Below are positions 35,542 through 47,291 of a DNA stretch of 64,000 nt, piece after piece (within the stretch, counting starts at the first letter, position 1; the number at the start of each line of letters is the position of its first letter). Under the pieces are notes generated by a model that saw nothing but the letters and a program-made list of their open reading frames with translations, ran no database searches and had not been told where the DNA came from. Made by a program: the position numbers and the translations under genes. Source of the stretch: Scedosporium boydii (Eukaryota > Ascomycota > Sordariomycetes > Microascales > Microascaceae). Where the stretch lies: NCBI GenBank assembly GCA_002221725.1, contig NJFT01000017.1, positions 62,001 to 126,000 of the forward strand. Reading direction: 5' to 3'.

Positions 35542-37611
35542 TCACAACTTAGCCGCAAGGGGGCCATTAGTCGCTTTCAACAGCTTTTCGCCAGCCTCAC
35601 GCAAAAGGTCCTTCCGGATCTTGCCCGTCCCAGTAGTAGAGTACGCAGGCACTGGCTCACCGGGACCAACCCAGATGGCATGCTGTGGGGCCTTGTGCGA
35701 CCCCAGCTCCTCCTTCACCCAGGCCTGCAGCGTATGCAAGGACGGCTTCTCGTGCCCGTCACGGAGCTGTAGGAAGGCAGAGACCGCCTCGCCATATTTT
35801 TCATCTTTGAGGCCGACGACGCTGGCCTGGCTTATTGCCGAGTGCCGCAGGAGCCGTTCTTCAATTTCAAGGGGATAGATATTTTCGCCGCCTAGATTTG
35901 CGTCGACTGTGTTAGAGGTATGTCGCCTATAAAAGAAGTTGGTAGACCGAAGAGCTATTGAGGAGGGCGAACGAAGGATAACTTACCGCGGATGATAATA
36001 TCCTTGATACGGCCTGTGATGCGGCAGTACCCCTGCTCGTCGATAGTAGCTTCGTCACCAGTATGCATCCACACCACGCCGTCATCATCTCGAATCATAA
36101 CCTCGGCCGTCTTCTCGGGATTCTTAAAATAGCCTTGCTGTAGGAGATAGCCGGAGACACAGAGTTCGCCGCGCACGCCACGAGGTACGATGCGGTTGTC
36201 AACGTCGACCACCTTGGCCGTCACGTGGGGAAGGACCTGGCCCACGGTCTCTAGTTTCCGCTCACGAGAGTCGGTAACTGCGGTCATAAAACTGGCTGGC
36301 GACGTTTCAGTCATGCCTATGCGGGTGCGAAGGATATTAGACAAAAAGCCAACTTAATCTCTAATTGTGAAAAGCTTGGGGAGTGGTAAAATTGTTACCG
36401 TAAGTGATGGCCGCGTGTTTATATCCAAGCCTTCTCTCAATCTCGTCGAGGAGAGCGGGCGGGATCTTGGCGCCTGCGGCAATGCCTTTGACCAGGGTGT
36501 TGATCTTAACGCCAGTTCGGTCGAGCTCCTTCATAATAGCAGTGAACATGGTGGGGACGCCATGCAGCACAGTGCACCGCTCTCGTACAAGCATATCGAC
36601 CACTTGGGTGGCGTCGAAGTCGCGGCAAGCGAATCCGATGGTCGCACCATGGGTAAAGGCCGCCAGTAAGCCTGCAACAAGACCGAAGCAGTGAAATAGA
36701 GGGGGGGCGCAGCAGATTATGTCTTTATCTGTCAATTGAAGATATTCGCCAATGATGAAGCCGTTGTTTGTGATGTTGCTGCCACGGAAAGTAACGAAAA
36801 GTCAGCACCATGCCTATATGAAAAGGTCGTAGGAACTATTTCACAACGTTTCGACATACAAGTGGCTCAGCATTGCGGCTTTAGGGGCCCCAGTTGTCCC
36901 ACTGGTGAATTGAAAGTTGACAAGGGAGTGGACATCGACGGACTCCTCGAGCTGCTCCAAGGATGCTGGCGATACCTCTCGGCCAACAGCTAGGACATCG
37001 CCCCAGGTCGGTTCGGCACGCGTTGGTAGCTCGTCCCAGCGCATCAACACGACATGCCTGAGGCTACCCCTGTTGCGTCGTATATGTTGCAGGATGGGGA
37101 GCGTTGGTCGCCGGTTAACAATATCTGAAACAAAGAAGATGCTTGGCTCTGTACATTGACGTCAGCAATAGCGATTTTTGAGATTGTGTTCAGCGATGAA
37201 CTTGGGTTACTACGAACCGGTATGTTCGAGTGCACGCAAACATTCTGCGAGCGTGTAAGTCTTATTTAGAATGACAAGTACCGCGCCTATCCGCCCAGCC
37301 GCGAAGAACAGATCAATGAATCTTTCGTCATCGCCAGAAAAGACGGCTACGCGATCACCCTTGAGCACACCAAGGGCCATGAGGCCGCGGGCGAGCTCCT
37401 TGGAGCGACGGCTCACATCTCGGAAGGACAGGCGAGCGTTCGTCCAGCTAGTGAGAATGGCATCCTTGTTGCCGTATTTCTCTGCCTGTTGGTCAACTAG
37501 CTGACCTAATGTAAGGTGGAAAAGGTCCGGCTTAGAAGAGCCGCGGACAATCGAGAGTTGCTGGTTGAGAGGGGCCTGCGCCTGGAGCGCGGACGGCAAG
37601 GGGGATGACAT
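35542..37611 (-). CDS. Peroxisomal acyl-CoA synthetase (AMP-binding), AtuH-like role
   Basis: Exons 37611-37218, 37148-36860, 36778-36399, 36316-35987 and 35891-35542 give 580 residues. It should activate a carboxylic acid to its CoA thioester with ATP. Seen: the AMP-binding P-loop FTSGTTGAPKAAMLSH, with the second intron following immediately to give SHFNITNNG; PPLFHCFGLVAG; TYGMTETSP rebuilt across a splice; the hinge part TGDEA...[21 protein letters not shown]; and the catalytic Lys in TGTGKIRKD. The protein ends AAKL, a canonical PTS1, so peroxisomal import is likely. It resembles medium-chain and 4-coumarate:CoA ligase-like enzymes; the acid cannot be told from sequence. It is divergent from the SKL-ending hydratase gene, with an 840-bp shared promoter region. 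Confidence 0.93.
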
Positions 37612-38451
37612 GATGAGCCTCGTCAGCGATGGGAGAAGAGTCCCCTGAACCTACAGAGACGAGGGGAATTGAAACCAAAGAACACAAAGCAACCAAAAGA
37701 AAAAAGAAGACAAATGAACGAAGAAAAGAAGACCTGTCGTAGCGGAATCTAATCAGGGTACTCTCTCATTAAGGCTACTTTGCAGATACAAACTTAACTC
37801 GGTGCATCGAAACCTCAAATTGTAAACTAAATAGTGGAAGATTAAATTACGATTTCTCATATGCCATCCTGTCCTATTCCCGTACAGGTCTGCATGTATG
37901 CCCATGGACCAGGAGCAGGGTGCCGGGAACGGGCACGGCTACATCTCCGGGTCAAGCTGACCACGGTTCCGCTTTCCCGTACCTAACACTTTGACAAGAC
38001 CGCCCCCAAAAAGCCTCCGCTCTAGCTTTCCTAATTTGTTTCTCATTGCTTGTCAATTTTTTTTTTTTTTTTTTTTTGCCCATCTCGGCTATTGCCGTAC
38101 CGTGCCGTCACGCACATTCGCGGTATCGTAATTCAGGAATCCGACCCATTTACCTGGCTGGGTCTGTGAGAGAGATCTTACCGCGACATACAGCTTCTAC
38201 ATACATTTTCCTTCCTGACAACCACTATACTGTTGATAAGAGTAAATTTCGGCTTTACTTCTTTTGACCGCTTTTTAGTTACTCCCTTGGACCCCCTAGA
38301 ACCAAAGACAAAAGCAGATTTAGTACCTCAAATCTGTCTAATCTCTAGGCTTTACGAATTCTTGTTTATTGAAACCTCTTATCATTCATGTCCACTATCA
38401 CAAAACCTTTTGCCTATTTATACGATTACTAGACTACTACTGGAGGAAAAT
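37612..38451. promoter_or_regulatory. Divergent promoter region, acyl-CoA synthetase and enoyl-CoA hydratase
   Basis: The 840 bp between two divergent cluster genes contain GGCACGGC (37932-37939), a one-mismatch copy of TGCCGTGCC (38093-38101) with a neighbouring GTGCCGT, and a T21 run at 38057-38077. Poly(dA:dT) tracts disfavour nucleosomes, so an open bidirectional promoter is plausible. Function is inferred. Confidence 0.5.
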
Positions 38452-39497
38452 ATGGCTACCAAAATCACTCCGCCTTCTACTAAATACTGCATCATCTCGT
38501 TTCCATCTCCGGGCATACTCCTTGTTCTAATCAACCGGCCGAGAAGCCTCAATGCCCTGAACACCGAGGCAAGTTATGAACTAGACGCCGTGTTCCGGTG
38601 GTTCGATGAGGAGCCAAGCTGTCGCGTGGCAGTATTGAGTGGCGTCGGGAAGGCGTTCTGCACGGGAGCCGATTTGAAAGGTATGTGTGTGGATGCGTAC
38701 ATTTCGTTCATTGCCTTTGTCGCCTCTGTCATAACGTTATAGCCTTGAGTTTCCTTTTTATTTTCCTATCACCACAATTGGCAAGCAAGAGCATTAGACA
38801 TCGCAATATATGAGCTGGGCCTGCGATTTGAAGAACGGAAGCCTGTTGCATTTCCCCGTTCTACTTTCCATCAGGGAAGGAGTTTTAAATCTAACACACC
38901 CTCTCTTCAGAATGGATGGCCAACAACAAATCCGGCATCCGCATGACCTTCCCCCCGGCCGGCTTCGGCGGCATCTCCCTCCGCCAGGGCAAGAAGCCCA
39001 TCATTGCCGCTGTTAACGGCCCTGCGTACGGTGGCGGATGTGAGATGGTTGTCAACTGCGACCTCGTCATCGCCGACGCCGACGCCACTTTCTCCCTTCC
39101 CGAGGTGCGCCGCGGCGTGACGCCTTTCGGGGGTGCGCTACCCCGACTCGTACGGACGGTGGGGAGGCAGCGGGCGACAGATATGGCGCTGACCGGGAGA
39201 ATCATCTCGGCCGAGGAATTCAAGGATTGGGGTGCGTGTAATTGCGTGGTGCCACGCGGGCAGAGCGTGGATAAGGCTCTAGAATATGCGCGTAAGATTG
39301 CAGGAAATAGCCCTGATGCAGTAATTATTACGCGAGAAGGGTTGAAGATGGGGTGGGAGGCTCTAGGAGTGTCTGATGGAAACCGGCTGTTTGTCGACGG
39401 GTGGAGCAATCGGATCTACGATAGCCCCAACATGCAGGAGGGGTTGGATGCATTCACAGAGAAGAGGGAGCCACGGTGGAAGGATAGCAAGCTATAG
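38452..39497 (+). CDS. Peroxisomal enoyl-CoA hydratase/isomerase (crotonase family)
   Basis: Exons 38452-38680 and 38911-39497 give 271 residues. Crotonase-fold enzyme expected to hydrate 2-enoyl-CoA in beta-oxidation. Seen: the first oxyanion-hole segment GKAFCTGADLK, continued across the splice as EWMANN; the second segment NGPAYGGGCEM; and both catalytic glutamates of the hydratase family, in GGCE and LPEV. It ends DSKL, a perfect PTS1, so the enzyme should be peroxisomal. The single intron is long for this window (230 bp, GTATGT...TTCAG). I found no extra exon in it. It is divergent from the acyl-CoA synthetase and convergent with the acyl-CoA dehydrogenase gene. Confidence 0.92.
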
Positions 39498-39862
39498 AAT
39501 TACACAGGAGTGAGGTCGGCCGTGGCGACACTAGAGAGTGTGTATGTAGGCTACCATCAACGTTCGGCCACAGAAGGTCAAAGAATCGACCGCCCGCAAA
39601 CGGGTGTGCCGACACGAACATGAGGACGCGTGGATCTCGCGAATTATTGCCAAAGCGTGAATAAATATCAAGACGGCCGTGTTGCTGTTCGGGGAAGCAT
39701 ATGAACTGATAGCTACATACGCCTCCTCCGACATAACTTGGAACCTGAATGGTAATGTAGTCACTGCATGCTGATGAAAACTCTCGACGCATTCCAATTC
39801 TACACTTGCATCAATCTATTTAACACGCATTCTGTACATGCAACTTGTCTAAGTCTGTCTTC
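39498..39862. other. Convergent 3' spacer
   Basis: Spacer between the ends of the hydratase and acyl-CoA dehydrogenase genes. Nothing recognised. Confidence 0.5.
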
Positions 39863-41688
39863 CTATAGCTTCGCCGAAGCGAGTGCTTTAGCCTCCTGGT
39901 TGAGAGAAAAGTCGGTTAGAATCTCCTCACTCCCGCCCCCAACCACCATGACACGCAAGTCACGACTGATCTGCTCGATCCTAGCACCCTTCCCACTCTT
40001 GGAGTACCCAAGTCCTCCCATGACCTGTTGCGCTTCCCGGTTTACCCGCTCGAGGGCCTGACAGGCGAGCACCTTGCAATTCGCAATCAGCCCACCAACG
40101 CCAGCGGGCTCGGATGCCGGATCCCGACGTTTAGCCTGGCCTAGCATGTGCACGAGGTACTCGAGGTAAGCATGTGCAGAGTCAATGGAGCGACCGGCCA
40201 TGGCGAATTTAGCACGGATGATCTGGTTGTCTATCAACAGCTTGCCGAACGTCTCACGTTTGACGGCGTGGAGGTAGGCGTCCTCAACGCAAACGCGGGC
40301 AAGGCGGAGGGCGGTACAAGCGAGCCAGGTCCGTTCGTGGTTAAAGTCTATCGAAAAGTGAAATGGATAGGATTCAATTAGCGCGTGGCTTTTCTCCAAG
40401 ATACAAGGTTCAGAAAGCATGTGTCAAAGTTGTAAGCGCCCATGAAACTTGAAGGGGCATGAGAAGTGCATGGGCAGCTAATTTGGTCGGATCAGAGAGG
40501 GACTTACTTGACATAATAATTCGAAATCCCTGATTCTTCTCCCCAATCAGGTTCTCCGCAGGTACCTCAACATCGTCAAATTCAATATAAGTGGACCCTA
40601 TAAGCATCTAATTAGCAAGGCCAAATCATTCTTGGTACCTGCTCGCTCTAATCAGTAGACAAGCTGGGGGGAGGGGGAGAGAAGACAACGCTAGAAAAAA
40701 AAAAAAAAAAAAAAAAATTCAGTTATCCAAGCGGCGAGTGTGGACCTACCACTAGCAGAAACGCCAGAGTTATACAGCCTCTTCCGCTTCACACCTGGTA
40801 CAGTGAGTGGAATGATCAGCACCGAGATACCGCCCTGACCTGGTCCCCCTGTCCTCACCGCGGCAGTGCAATAGTCTGCCCACAGCCCGTTGGTGATCCA
40901 CTTCTTCGCCCCGTTGACGATATACTTGTTACCCTTCTGCGTCGCTGTGGTTGTAATGCCAGCCACGTCTGACCCGGCATCCGGCTCCGTCACTGCAAGG
41001 CAGAAGCGAAGCTCCCCGTTCAAAATCCCCGGAAGATAGTTGTTTTTCTGCTCGGCTGTGCCGAACCGCACGATGGGCGGGGCACCGATAACGTTGCCGC
41101 AAGCGAGGCCGAAGACGACACCTAGGTACCCGCAGCGGGCGATCTCGTCCATGAACACGAGATCGTGAAATTCGTCCCATTCTTGTGGGGGGATGTCGCC
41201 GGGTAGGCGGAGGTCACCGAGGTAGTCTACCGCCATGGGAAAGAGGGAGGCGGCCATAAAACCGCTGCGGGCGAAATGGCGGATAGCCTAAGGGTTCGGT
41301 ACCGAGAAGATTGTTAATACACGTATATGAGGGATATGACTGTTCATTTGAGAACAAGATGTGTTTGGGCGGTATGTTGTATTACGTTCGTGTTTCATGC
41401 GGCCGCCGCCGCTTGGGGACACGCCGTACAGGGGAAGACGGGGGCATCTTGCGGTGGTCAGGGGGTGGGGTAGCATGCATGTGGGCAGCATAGGGGGATA
41501 TTGTTACGCACCTCAAGCGGCACTGCGCCATTCTTCTCCCACTCTTCACAGTTCGGTATGATGTGTTCATCAACATACTCCCTAACAGCTCGGCGGAGGC
41601 GATGGTGACTTTCATTGTAGTAGGGACTCCCACCACGAGTGTACCAGAGAGGTTCGGAGAAGGGCGCAGACGAAAATGATTGGGCCAT
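39863..41688 (-). CDS. Peroxisomal acyl-CoA dehydrogenase, AtuD-like role
   Basis: Exons 41688-41512, 41287-40750, 40597-40508 and 40347-39863 give 429 residues. FAD enzyme expected to introduce the alpha-beta double bond in acyl-CoA. Seen: family signature CLAVTEPDAGSDVAGI, NGAKKWITNG, the segment IEFDDVEVPAENLIG, FNHERTWLA rebuilt at a splice, QVMGGLGYSKSG, and the catalytic Glu in VGGGSEEILTDF. It ends SAKL, a PTS1. The use of a dehydrogenase rather than an acyl-CoA oxidase in a peroxisome is known in filamentous fungi. Open frame continues upstream of 41688 but without an ATG, so I start at MAQSF. The second intron carries a 23-base A run on the + strand. In bacterial atu clusters AtuD dehydrogenates citronellyl-CoA. 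Confidence 0.92.
40695..40717. repeat. A23 homopolymer inside an acyl-CoA dehydrogenase intron
   Basis: Twenty-three A on the + strand (T on the coding strand) in the 152-bp intron 40749-40598. As a pyrimidine run it could help splicing. It is probably length-variable. Confidence 0.9.
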
Positions 41689-42875
41689 TGGAAGTATTCT
41701 CAGCAGCCTGGACGAGTTGGGATTCACGTTGTTGAGCCGATTTTTAGACAACAGGGATGCCAAAAGTTATTGTCAGGTTAAGAATAGATGTGCGAGGTTT
41801 TTACATCGCATTTCAGCAATATCGGATGAATTAAATGTCCCATTGGTGGTTTAAGACCGGAATCGCCAGACAGTGTGCCGTCTCAGGGATGGTGGAAAGG
41901 GTATCTCTACTGACTAGTACTGAGGCACCAGGCACGGGATTCTGTTGCCGCTCTTTCCCGCGCCCCAACAGCACACCCGGCAAGATCCACGGCACGGCAA
42001 GATGCCGTGCCCAGGCTGTTCCTTGAGATGAGCAAGGATCCAACTATTCTTCAGGGGTATCTCTTCGCTTTTCCCGTCTAAACCACACGGACTAATGAAT
42101 TAATAGTACGAAGCGGGAAGCATAAAGTTTTCACAGGCCTGTCAAGTACCCACCCCACTGCACCTCTGACCCTGGTCAGCCCAAAATGAAAATAGAGCGT
42201 TACCGGTACATGACGCCAAAGTCAAGAAATTCCTTCTATAAGCACCTTCTATATTTTCCACTTCCAGCCCCCTCTGAAGATTAACTTACAGAGGGAGTAG
42301 TCCTACATTTTTCCCCCCGTCATATAAATAATAGTTAATATATATATATATATATAAAAGAGAGAAAAAAATAAGGAAAGAAAGAAAGAAAGAAGAAGAA
42401 GAAGAAGGAATTGATGTAACTGCTGGTAATGATGGGGAATGGTGATGTTCAATTGCGTTATTTTAGTATTGTTTCCTTCTGTATACTAGTCGAGCCTTAG
42501 TTATGTTTAAAATGTACTTGGAAATAGTACTTGGGTCGATGTAGCTTTTTTGTTTGGTTCCGGCTTACAGGGGTGCGGCAGCCCCACATGTCCTGCAAAG
42601 ATGGCGGTAAATTTAAAGGGGTATGACAGTAGTTTAATGCGACGCAAGCCAAGATGAGATGCTACACCGACTGCGTGCTGAGGATGCTAAAAGAATGCGA
42701 CGTCATACGTTGTGGAGTGGTTGGACACAGAGCAAGTTCTTAATCCCGTTTGTTACAAAAACTAGACTGGAAAGTGACATTTAGGCAACCCGAGATACGA
42801 ATGCTTACATCCAATTCTTTCTTTCCATCCCTCCTCGTGGACACAGGCCCTCGGTAACAAAACCAGATCCCCGGC
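41689..42875. other. Promoter of acyl-CoA dehydrogenase and spacer with simple repeats
   Basis: It contains a strong palindrome (listed separately), a near copy GGCACGGGA at 41931-41939, a (TA)9 run at 42339-42356 and a GAAA/GAA-rich stretch at 42373-42410. No coding sequence is supportable. Confidence 0.6.
41991..42011. promoter_or_regulatory. Perfect inverted repeat, candidate Zn2Cys6 operator
   Basis: GGCACGGCA (41991-41999), a 3-nt spacer and TGCCGTGCC (42003-42011) are exact reverse complements. The inner part reads CGG-N7-CCG, the classical layout of a Zn2Cys6 dimer site. It lies about 310 bp upstream of the acyl-CoA dehydrogenase ATG. Binding by a cluster regulator is inferred. Confidence 0.6.
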
Positions 42876-44905
42876 CTATGTCACATACCTGAATAAGGGT
42901 GACTTGTCTCCCATTTCCACCAGTTCCGCTGCAAGAGAAGACTCGTTGTTAGAATCCGTGGAAATTCCTATAAAAAGAACAAAAAAAAAGTAGAGAAGAG
43001 TGGACCGCGATGCATCCTTTACGGCGCACCTGCACATACCTTCAGAATACCTAGCCAACACTTCGTCCTCCGACATCCGGGCCCGCTTCTTGTTGATAGA
43101 AAGGGTGGCAAAACGAAGAATGAATATAGACACCATTCCCGCCACTAGGATGCCCAACGAGAAACCGTAGCCTAGCCAGTAGTGTGGCGCCTGCTTCGCT
43201 AGGAAGATGTTGGAGCCAACAGCACCGCCTAGGTTCCCCAGAGTCATGAGCAGGGCCATGCCAATGGCTCGTTTAAACGAAGGGGCAAGGTTGTTTCCAA
43301 TCCAGGTGATGACGCCGATCACAGCGGGATAGAGGCCTCCCGGGATGAAGAAGAGGAAGAAATACGTGAGCCCGGGCAGGCGTGGGTGGGGGATGGAGAG
43401 AAGACCAATAAAGCCGATAAGGGAAATGCTGAAGGCGATTGTAATAAATTGCCACCGATTCTGGCGCTTGTCGGCTAGGAAGCCCAGGTAATAGGTGAGG
43501 CAGGCGCCGACAAAATAGACGGGTACGGTTAGAAGCTGTGCCTGGGCGGCGGTGTAGCCTAGTTCGTGAATAATCGTAGGGGCCGCGAAGCTGAACCCAT
43601 AGATGCAAACGCTGTGTCCACGATGAATTCGTTAGCCAAATTTTCGTCATGCGCCTTTTGTCTCCCAAATCTCTTCAATGGGCAGAGGCCCATCACTCTA
43701 TGGTTGTATTAGGTGTCGATAGGGATTAAAAGGAGATGGATTTCCGCTCACCTGTTTCCCCAGAACATCACGACTCCCAGATAAATTTTCCAGTCGAGGA
43801 GCGCTTCCCACAAGTACTTCCACTTAAAGGACTCTTTAGTTCCTACACGGCCAGCCGCCGTGCCCGAGTCATGCGCCAAGCGATAGTTGACGATGTCCTT
43901 CTCGGCTTGCGTGAGGAACTTGGCCGCATCGGGAGAATCTGGTAGTACCCAAGGGACGCTCAAGCCAATGAGAACCGTAAATATTCCTTCAAGGATAAAA
44001 ATCCATCGCCAGCCATTCAGTCCGCCAATGCCTTCCATGTGTTGGATCCCGAAAGCTAACAAGCCTGAAAAGGCTCCGGCCAATGAGGCGGCCGAGAAGA
44101 ATAGGGCAAGTCGTGTCTGCACCTCCCAGCGGCAATACCATGTAGTGAGGAGGTAAGTAGCGGCTGGGAAGAAGCCGGCCTCGGCCAAACCGAGCATTAC
44201 GCGGGTAGCAATTAGACCGCCGTAGGATTTCACGATGCCCTGAAGGGTGAGAACCTAGATAGAGAAGAGGGGCACAGGTCAGAGATAACCCAGAGATGAA
44301 AGGAGAAGACGAAGAGACGCAATGGCCAAAATGATATGTCGGGCTCTTCACGGGAGTTGGGTTGGGGTTGGAGAGTGAACATACCGTGCCCCAACATGTT
44401 ACCAAAACCATGATCCAGATGGACGGCCGTATAAGTTTAAGTACAATGTTGCTCGGTACCTCGAATAAGGCATAAGGAAAGAAGAGAACGGTTAGAGCCA
44501 TGTTGTATTGAGCCCCTGTAAGGTTCAGGTCCGTATTCATGCCGGCCACTTTGGCATTGCCGATGTTGGACCTATCCATGAAGGACAGGACATACAGAGC
44601 CGTCAACAACGGCAGGAGGTGCCAGTCTATCCGGCGTCGAATTCTTCCAATTTCCGCGTCATCGATTTGTAGAGCCTAGTAAGTCAATATTGAGAATCAC
44701 AAAACATGTCTGCCAGCGAAAAGTCTAAAGGGTCCGTTCAACGAGGCGGGGGAATGGTGCGCTACTTGGGACGTTCAATTTTGGCAGGGAAGAATAGGGA
44801 GGGAGGGAGTTGTACATTTGTAGACTGCTCTGCTGAAGAGACTTCGCGTCTCTCCATATGAGAGACGCTCTCGGCCAATTCTGAAGCCTGTTGCTTCTCG
44901 CTCAT
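42876..44905 (-). CDS. MFS transporter, anion:cation symporter family (Tna1/Dal5-like)
   Basis: Exons 44905-44816, 44675-44385, 44254-43752, 43611-43040 and 42928-42876 give 502 residues with about 12 predicted membrane segments. Characteristic parts: RRRIDWHLLPLLTALYVLSFMDRSNIGNAKVAGM in two blocks, LFFPYALFEVPSNI, GLAEAGFFPAATYLLTTWY, GWRWIFILEG, WVLPDSPDAAKFLTQAEK and the end MGDKSPLFRYV. This fungal ACS family imports organic anions such as nicotinate, allantoate and other carboxylates. Placed inside the acyl-CoA gene cluster, it is a good candidate importer of the acid substrate, which is inference. The last intron (111 bp) is a multiple of three without a stop, but splicing gives the conserved SEAELVEMGDKS sequence. 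The short first exon encodes the cytosolic N-terminus and is less certain. Confidence 0.92.
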
Positions 44906-45992
44906 GTTGATTCCTTATGGATGGGGCTGAAATCGGAAGTCGAGGGGATGGCTGTGTCTTTCTAAAGTGGTAAAAATGCCACTAATAGAGTCATATACGA
45001 TAATGCGCAGGACCGTTGAAGACAATATCTGGTGCGAGGGAAGACACCAATATGAAGAGTTGAAGTAAACGGAGGACGTGTGCAGGTGAGGGCCCGACCA
45101 TGAAGATAAAGCTGAATTGTCACAGACTCAATGGAGGGACAAGAGATCAATACGTATATATATAGATGTAAGGGAGGTGTAGGAAGACGAGGGCCTGGGC
45201 TCAAGACGAGTGATATCGTAACATCGGCTAGAAGAGCCTTAGACACCAAGAAAAGGAATCCGGGGAACGCATGACACTCGCATATTAACGACCCACTAAA
45301 AAAGCTGGGGTTTGACTCCATTACTCCATTCTGCAAGTGTGGGCAGTGAGCGACGGGTTTCGAACGGCACCTACCCGTGTTAGAGCCGTGTGGACAACCG
45401 GGTGCGGGGGAGCAGGGATAGTGGATCGGAAATACTGGGGTAGCGGGGAACAGCGTGGCGTCAGTGGGCAAGCGGGGATCCCTGAGAGGATCTATCTAGT
45501 GTAAGTTTAGTTAAGGTAAGTGGGATGTATTTACCGGGTTAGGTAACTGTGGGGTGGAGAACATCTTCTAAACCAGATATTAAAGAAGCTAAATTAGACT
45601 TCTCCCTAATCTGGTTAAGCACACACTGAACCAGTCTCTAGATCCCGGCCAATCGATCCTACCTGGGACGACTCGTCTTACGAGTCGTGCGTGCCATAAT
45701 GATGGATTGTGAACGTGGGTTGCTCGGGGATCTGTCCCTCGCCTCGACCTACTCTTCGCTCGCGTATAGTGGTATCACTACATGTATGTCACCTGTCCAG
45801 GAGCCGTGCAATCTGCTTTAGGTGTAAATCTGAGAATCACCACCACCATCGATGTTAACATTGAACTGTGTATCGAACGGCTTCTCAGTTCTATTCCCCC
45901 AAGTAATTCTCGTCGGCCACCTCAGATGCGTTGCGCTTCAACATCACCCATCCCGAGTCATCTACAAGTCACGGCAGTAACCGCCACTATGA
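44906..45992. other. Promoter of the MFS transporter and 3' flank of the MaoC gene
   Basis: No gene is supportable. A 169-codon minus-strand frame at 44962-45471 shows no family resemblance and sits in the promoter. An imperfect AGAGCCGTGTGG near 45384 resembles the cluster motif. Confidence 0.5.
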
Positions 45993-47291
45993 TCACAACT
46001 TTCCCCAGCCGGCTTGAGTCTTATCATTTACGACTCGAATCACAGCCCGTCCATCACTCAAGCACTTGCGCCCCGTACTCACCACTCGCGCAGCCCATCG
46101 GATCTCCTGCCACCCATCCGCGTCGGGTTTCCCCATTCGCCAGAAGTCTGTGTGGACCGCGTCACCCGGCTTGACGGGACCAGCAAACTTGGCCTGAAAC
46201 TCGCGGAAGTTCGCCGCGTCGCTTCGACCCAGCTTCCGGAGCAGGTCGTGGGCGATACGATTATAAGCGTATACACCATGCATGATGATGCCACCGTAGC
46301 CCATTTCGATACCAGGCTCCGGGGTTGCATGGAGGGGATTGTAATCCCCATTAAGTCTGTGTTTATATCTTACGTGTTAGCTTAGCCCGGTACTACCATA
46401 ATAGTTGACTGCAGAAAACCCAGTCGAAGAGAACGATTAGGCAAATAGATCGTGGATGTGCATGCGTAGTGCGTCTGCTATGAATAACAGGGATACCTTA
46501 CCGGTACAAATGAGCACTCTCCCTGGCAATCTGCATCTTTAGTGTACCATCGGGCGGCCGAGTCTCTGGTGTCGTGAGGGACGGCTCACTTGTTCCACGC
46601 GGTCCACCCCAGCCGCCCTGTCCGACGTAGAATAGGCTGCCGATATTGCGGGCATACACCTCGCCAGACACAGCATCTACCAGGGCGTCCTCGGATTTGA
46701 CTACCGTGCCAGCCTTACCCTTGTCGTACACACCCAGGACCGTTGTTCGAAACTCAAAGTCGCGGCCGGCAGAAGAGACGGGTAGCGTTTTGAGCACCTG
46801 GATTAGCCGTCGACCATCGACCAGACGGCTAGGATCTAGTTTAGGTACCCCCGGAATCGATACGGACGGCTGAGTCGAATAGAAGTCGATCACATCTTGG
46901 TTGTCTAGCTTGAATACTAAAGAATGAGCTCCGTTTTAGCAGACATACTGTAGAAAGTCCCTCCCGCCGGACCGTAAATATGCCCGAGTACTCACTTAAA
47001 GCTAGCGGGAAGGTGGGAAAGGGGGCAAAGCGCTCATTCAATTCCTAGACATTGAGATGTTAATCTGGAGATGTACCCGAAAAACAACACGGACGAGAAC
47101 CTTGTTTCGTTATCCAACAGTTGAGAGAGAACAGAAACAAGACTGTAAGGTATTAAATTGGGGTGACTCACGTAGATAAACTGGGGCTCGTCAACCTTAC
47201 ATCCGATGCTGAGGTTGAAGAGGAGTGCATCCCGCTTTAACCAGGACACCTTCCTCGGTGGGAATTGAAACCCCACGCCTGGATCAGCCAT
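45993..47291 (-). CDS. MaoC-type (R)-specific enoyl-CoA hydratase, double hotdog
   Basis: Exons 47291-47172, 47044-46996, 46916-46502 and 46356-45993 give 315 residues. It resembles the hydratase-2 part of the peroxisomal multifunctional enzyme: an N-terminal hotdog (VSWLKRDALLFNLSIGCKVDEPQFIYELNERF in two exons, FPTFPLAL) and a C-terminal hotdog carrying the hydratase-2 motif YRLNGDYNPLHATPE, rebuilt exactly across the last splice, with catalytic Asp and His. GPVKPGDAV follows. It should hydrate trans-2-enoyl-CoA to (R)-3-hydroxyacyl-CoA. It ends WGKL; GKL is only a weak PTS1 variant. In the multifunctional enzyme the dehydrogenase domains are fused; here the hydratase stands alone. One exon is only 49 bp long. 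Confidence 0.9.

Noticed and set aside
41689..41763. Upstream in-frame extension of the acyl-CoA dehydrogenase that resembles a mitochondrial presequence
   Set aside because: The extension starts with TTG, not ATG, so it would not normally be translated. The first ATG is at 41688.
42339..42410. TA and GAA microsatellites as possible origin or scaffold element
   Set aside because: Ordinary simple repeats; nothing in the sequence supports a special function.
44962..45471. 169-codon minus-strand frame upstream of the MFS gene
   Set aside because: Pro/Cys-rich without family resemblance, within the transporter promoter.
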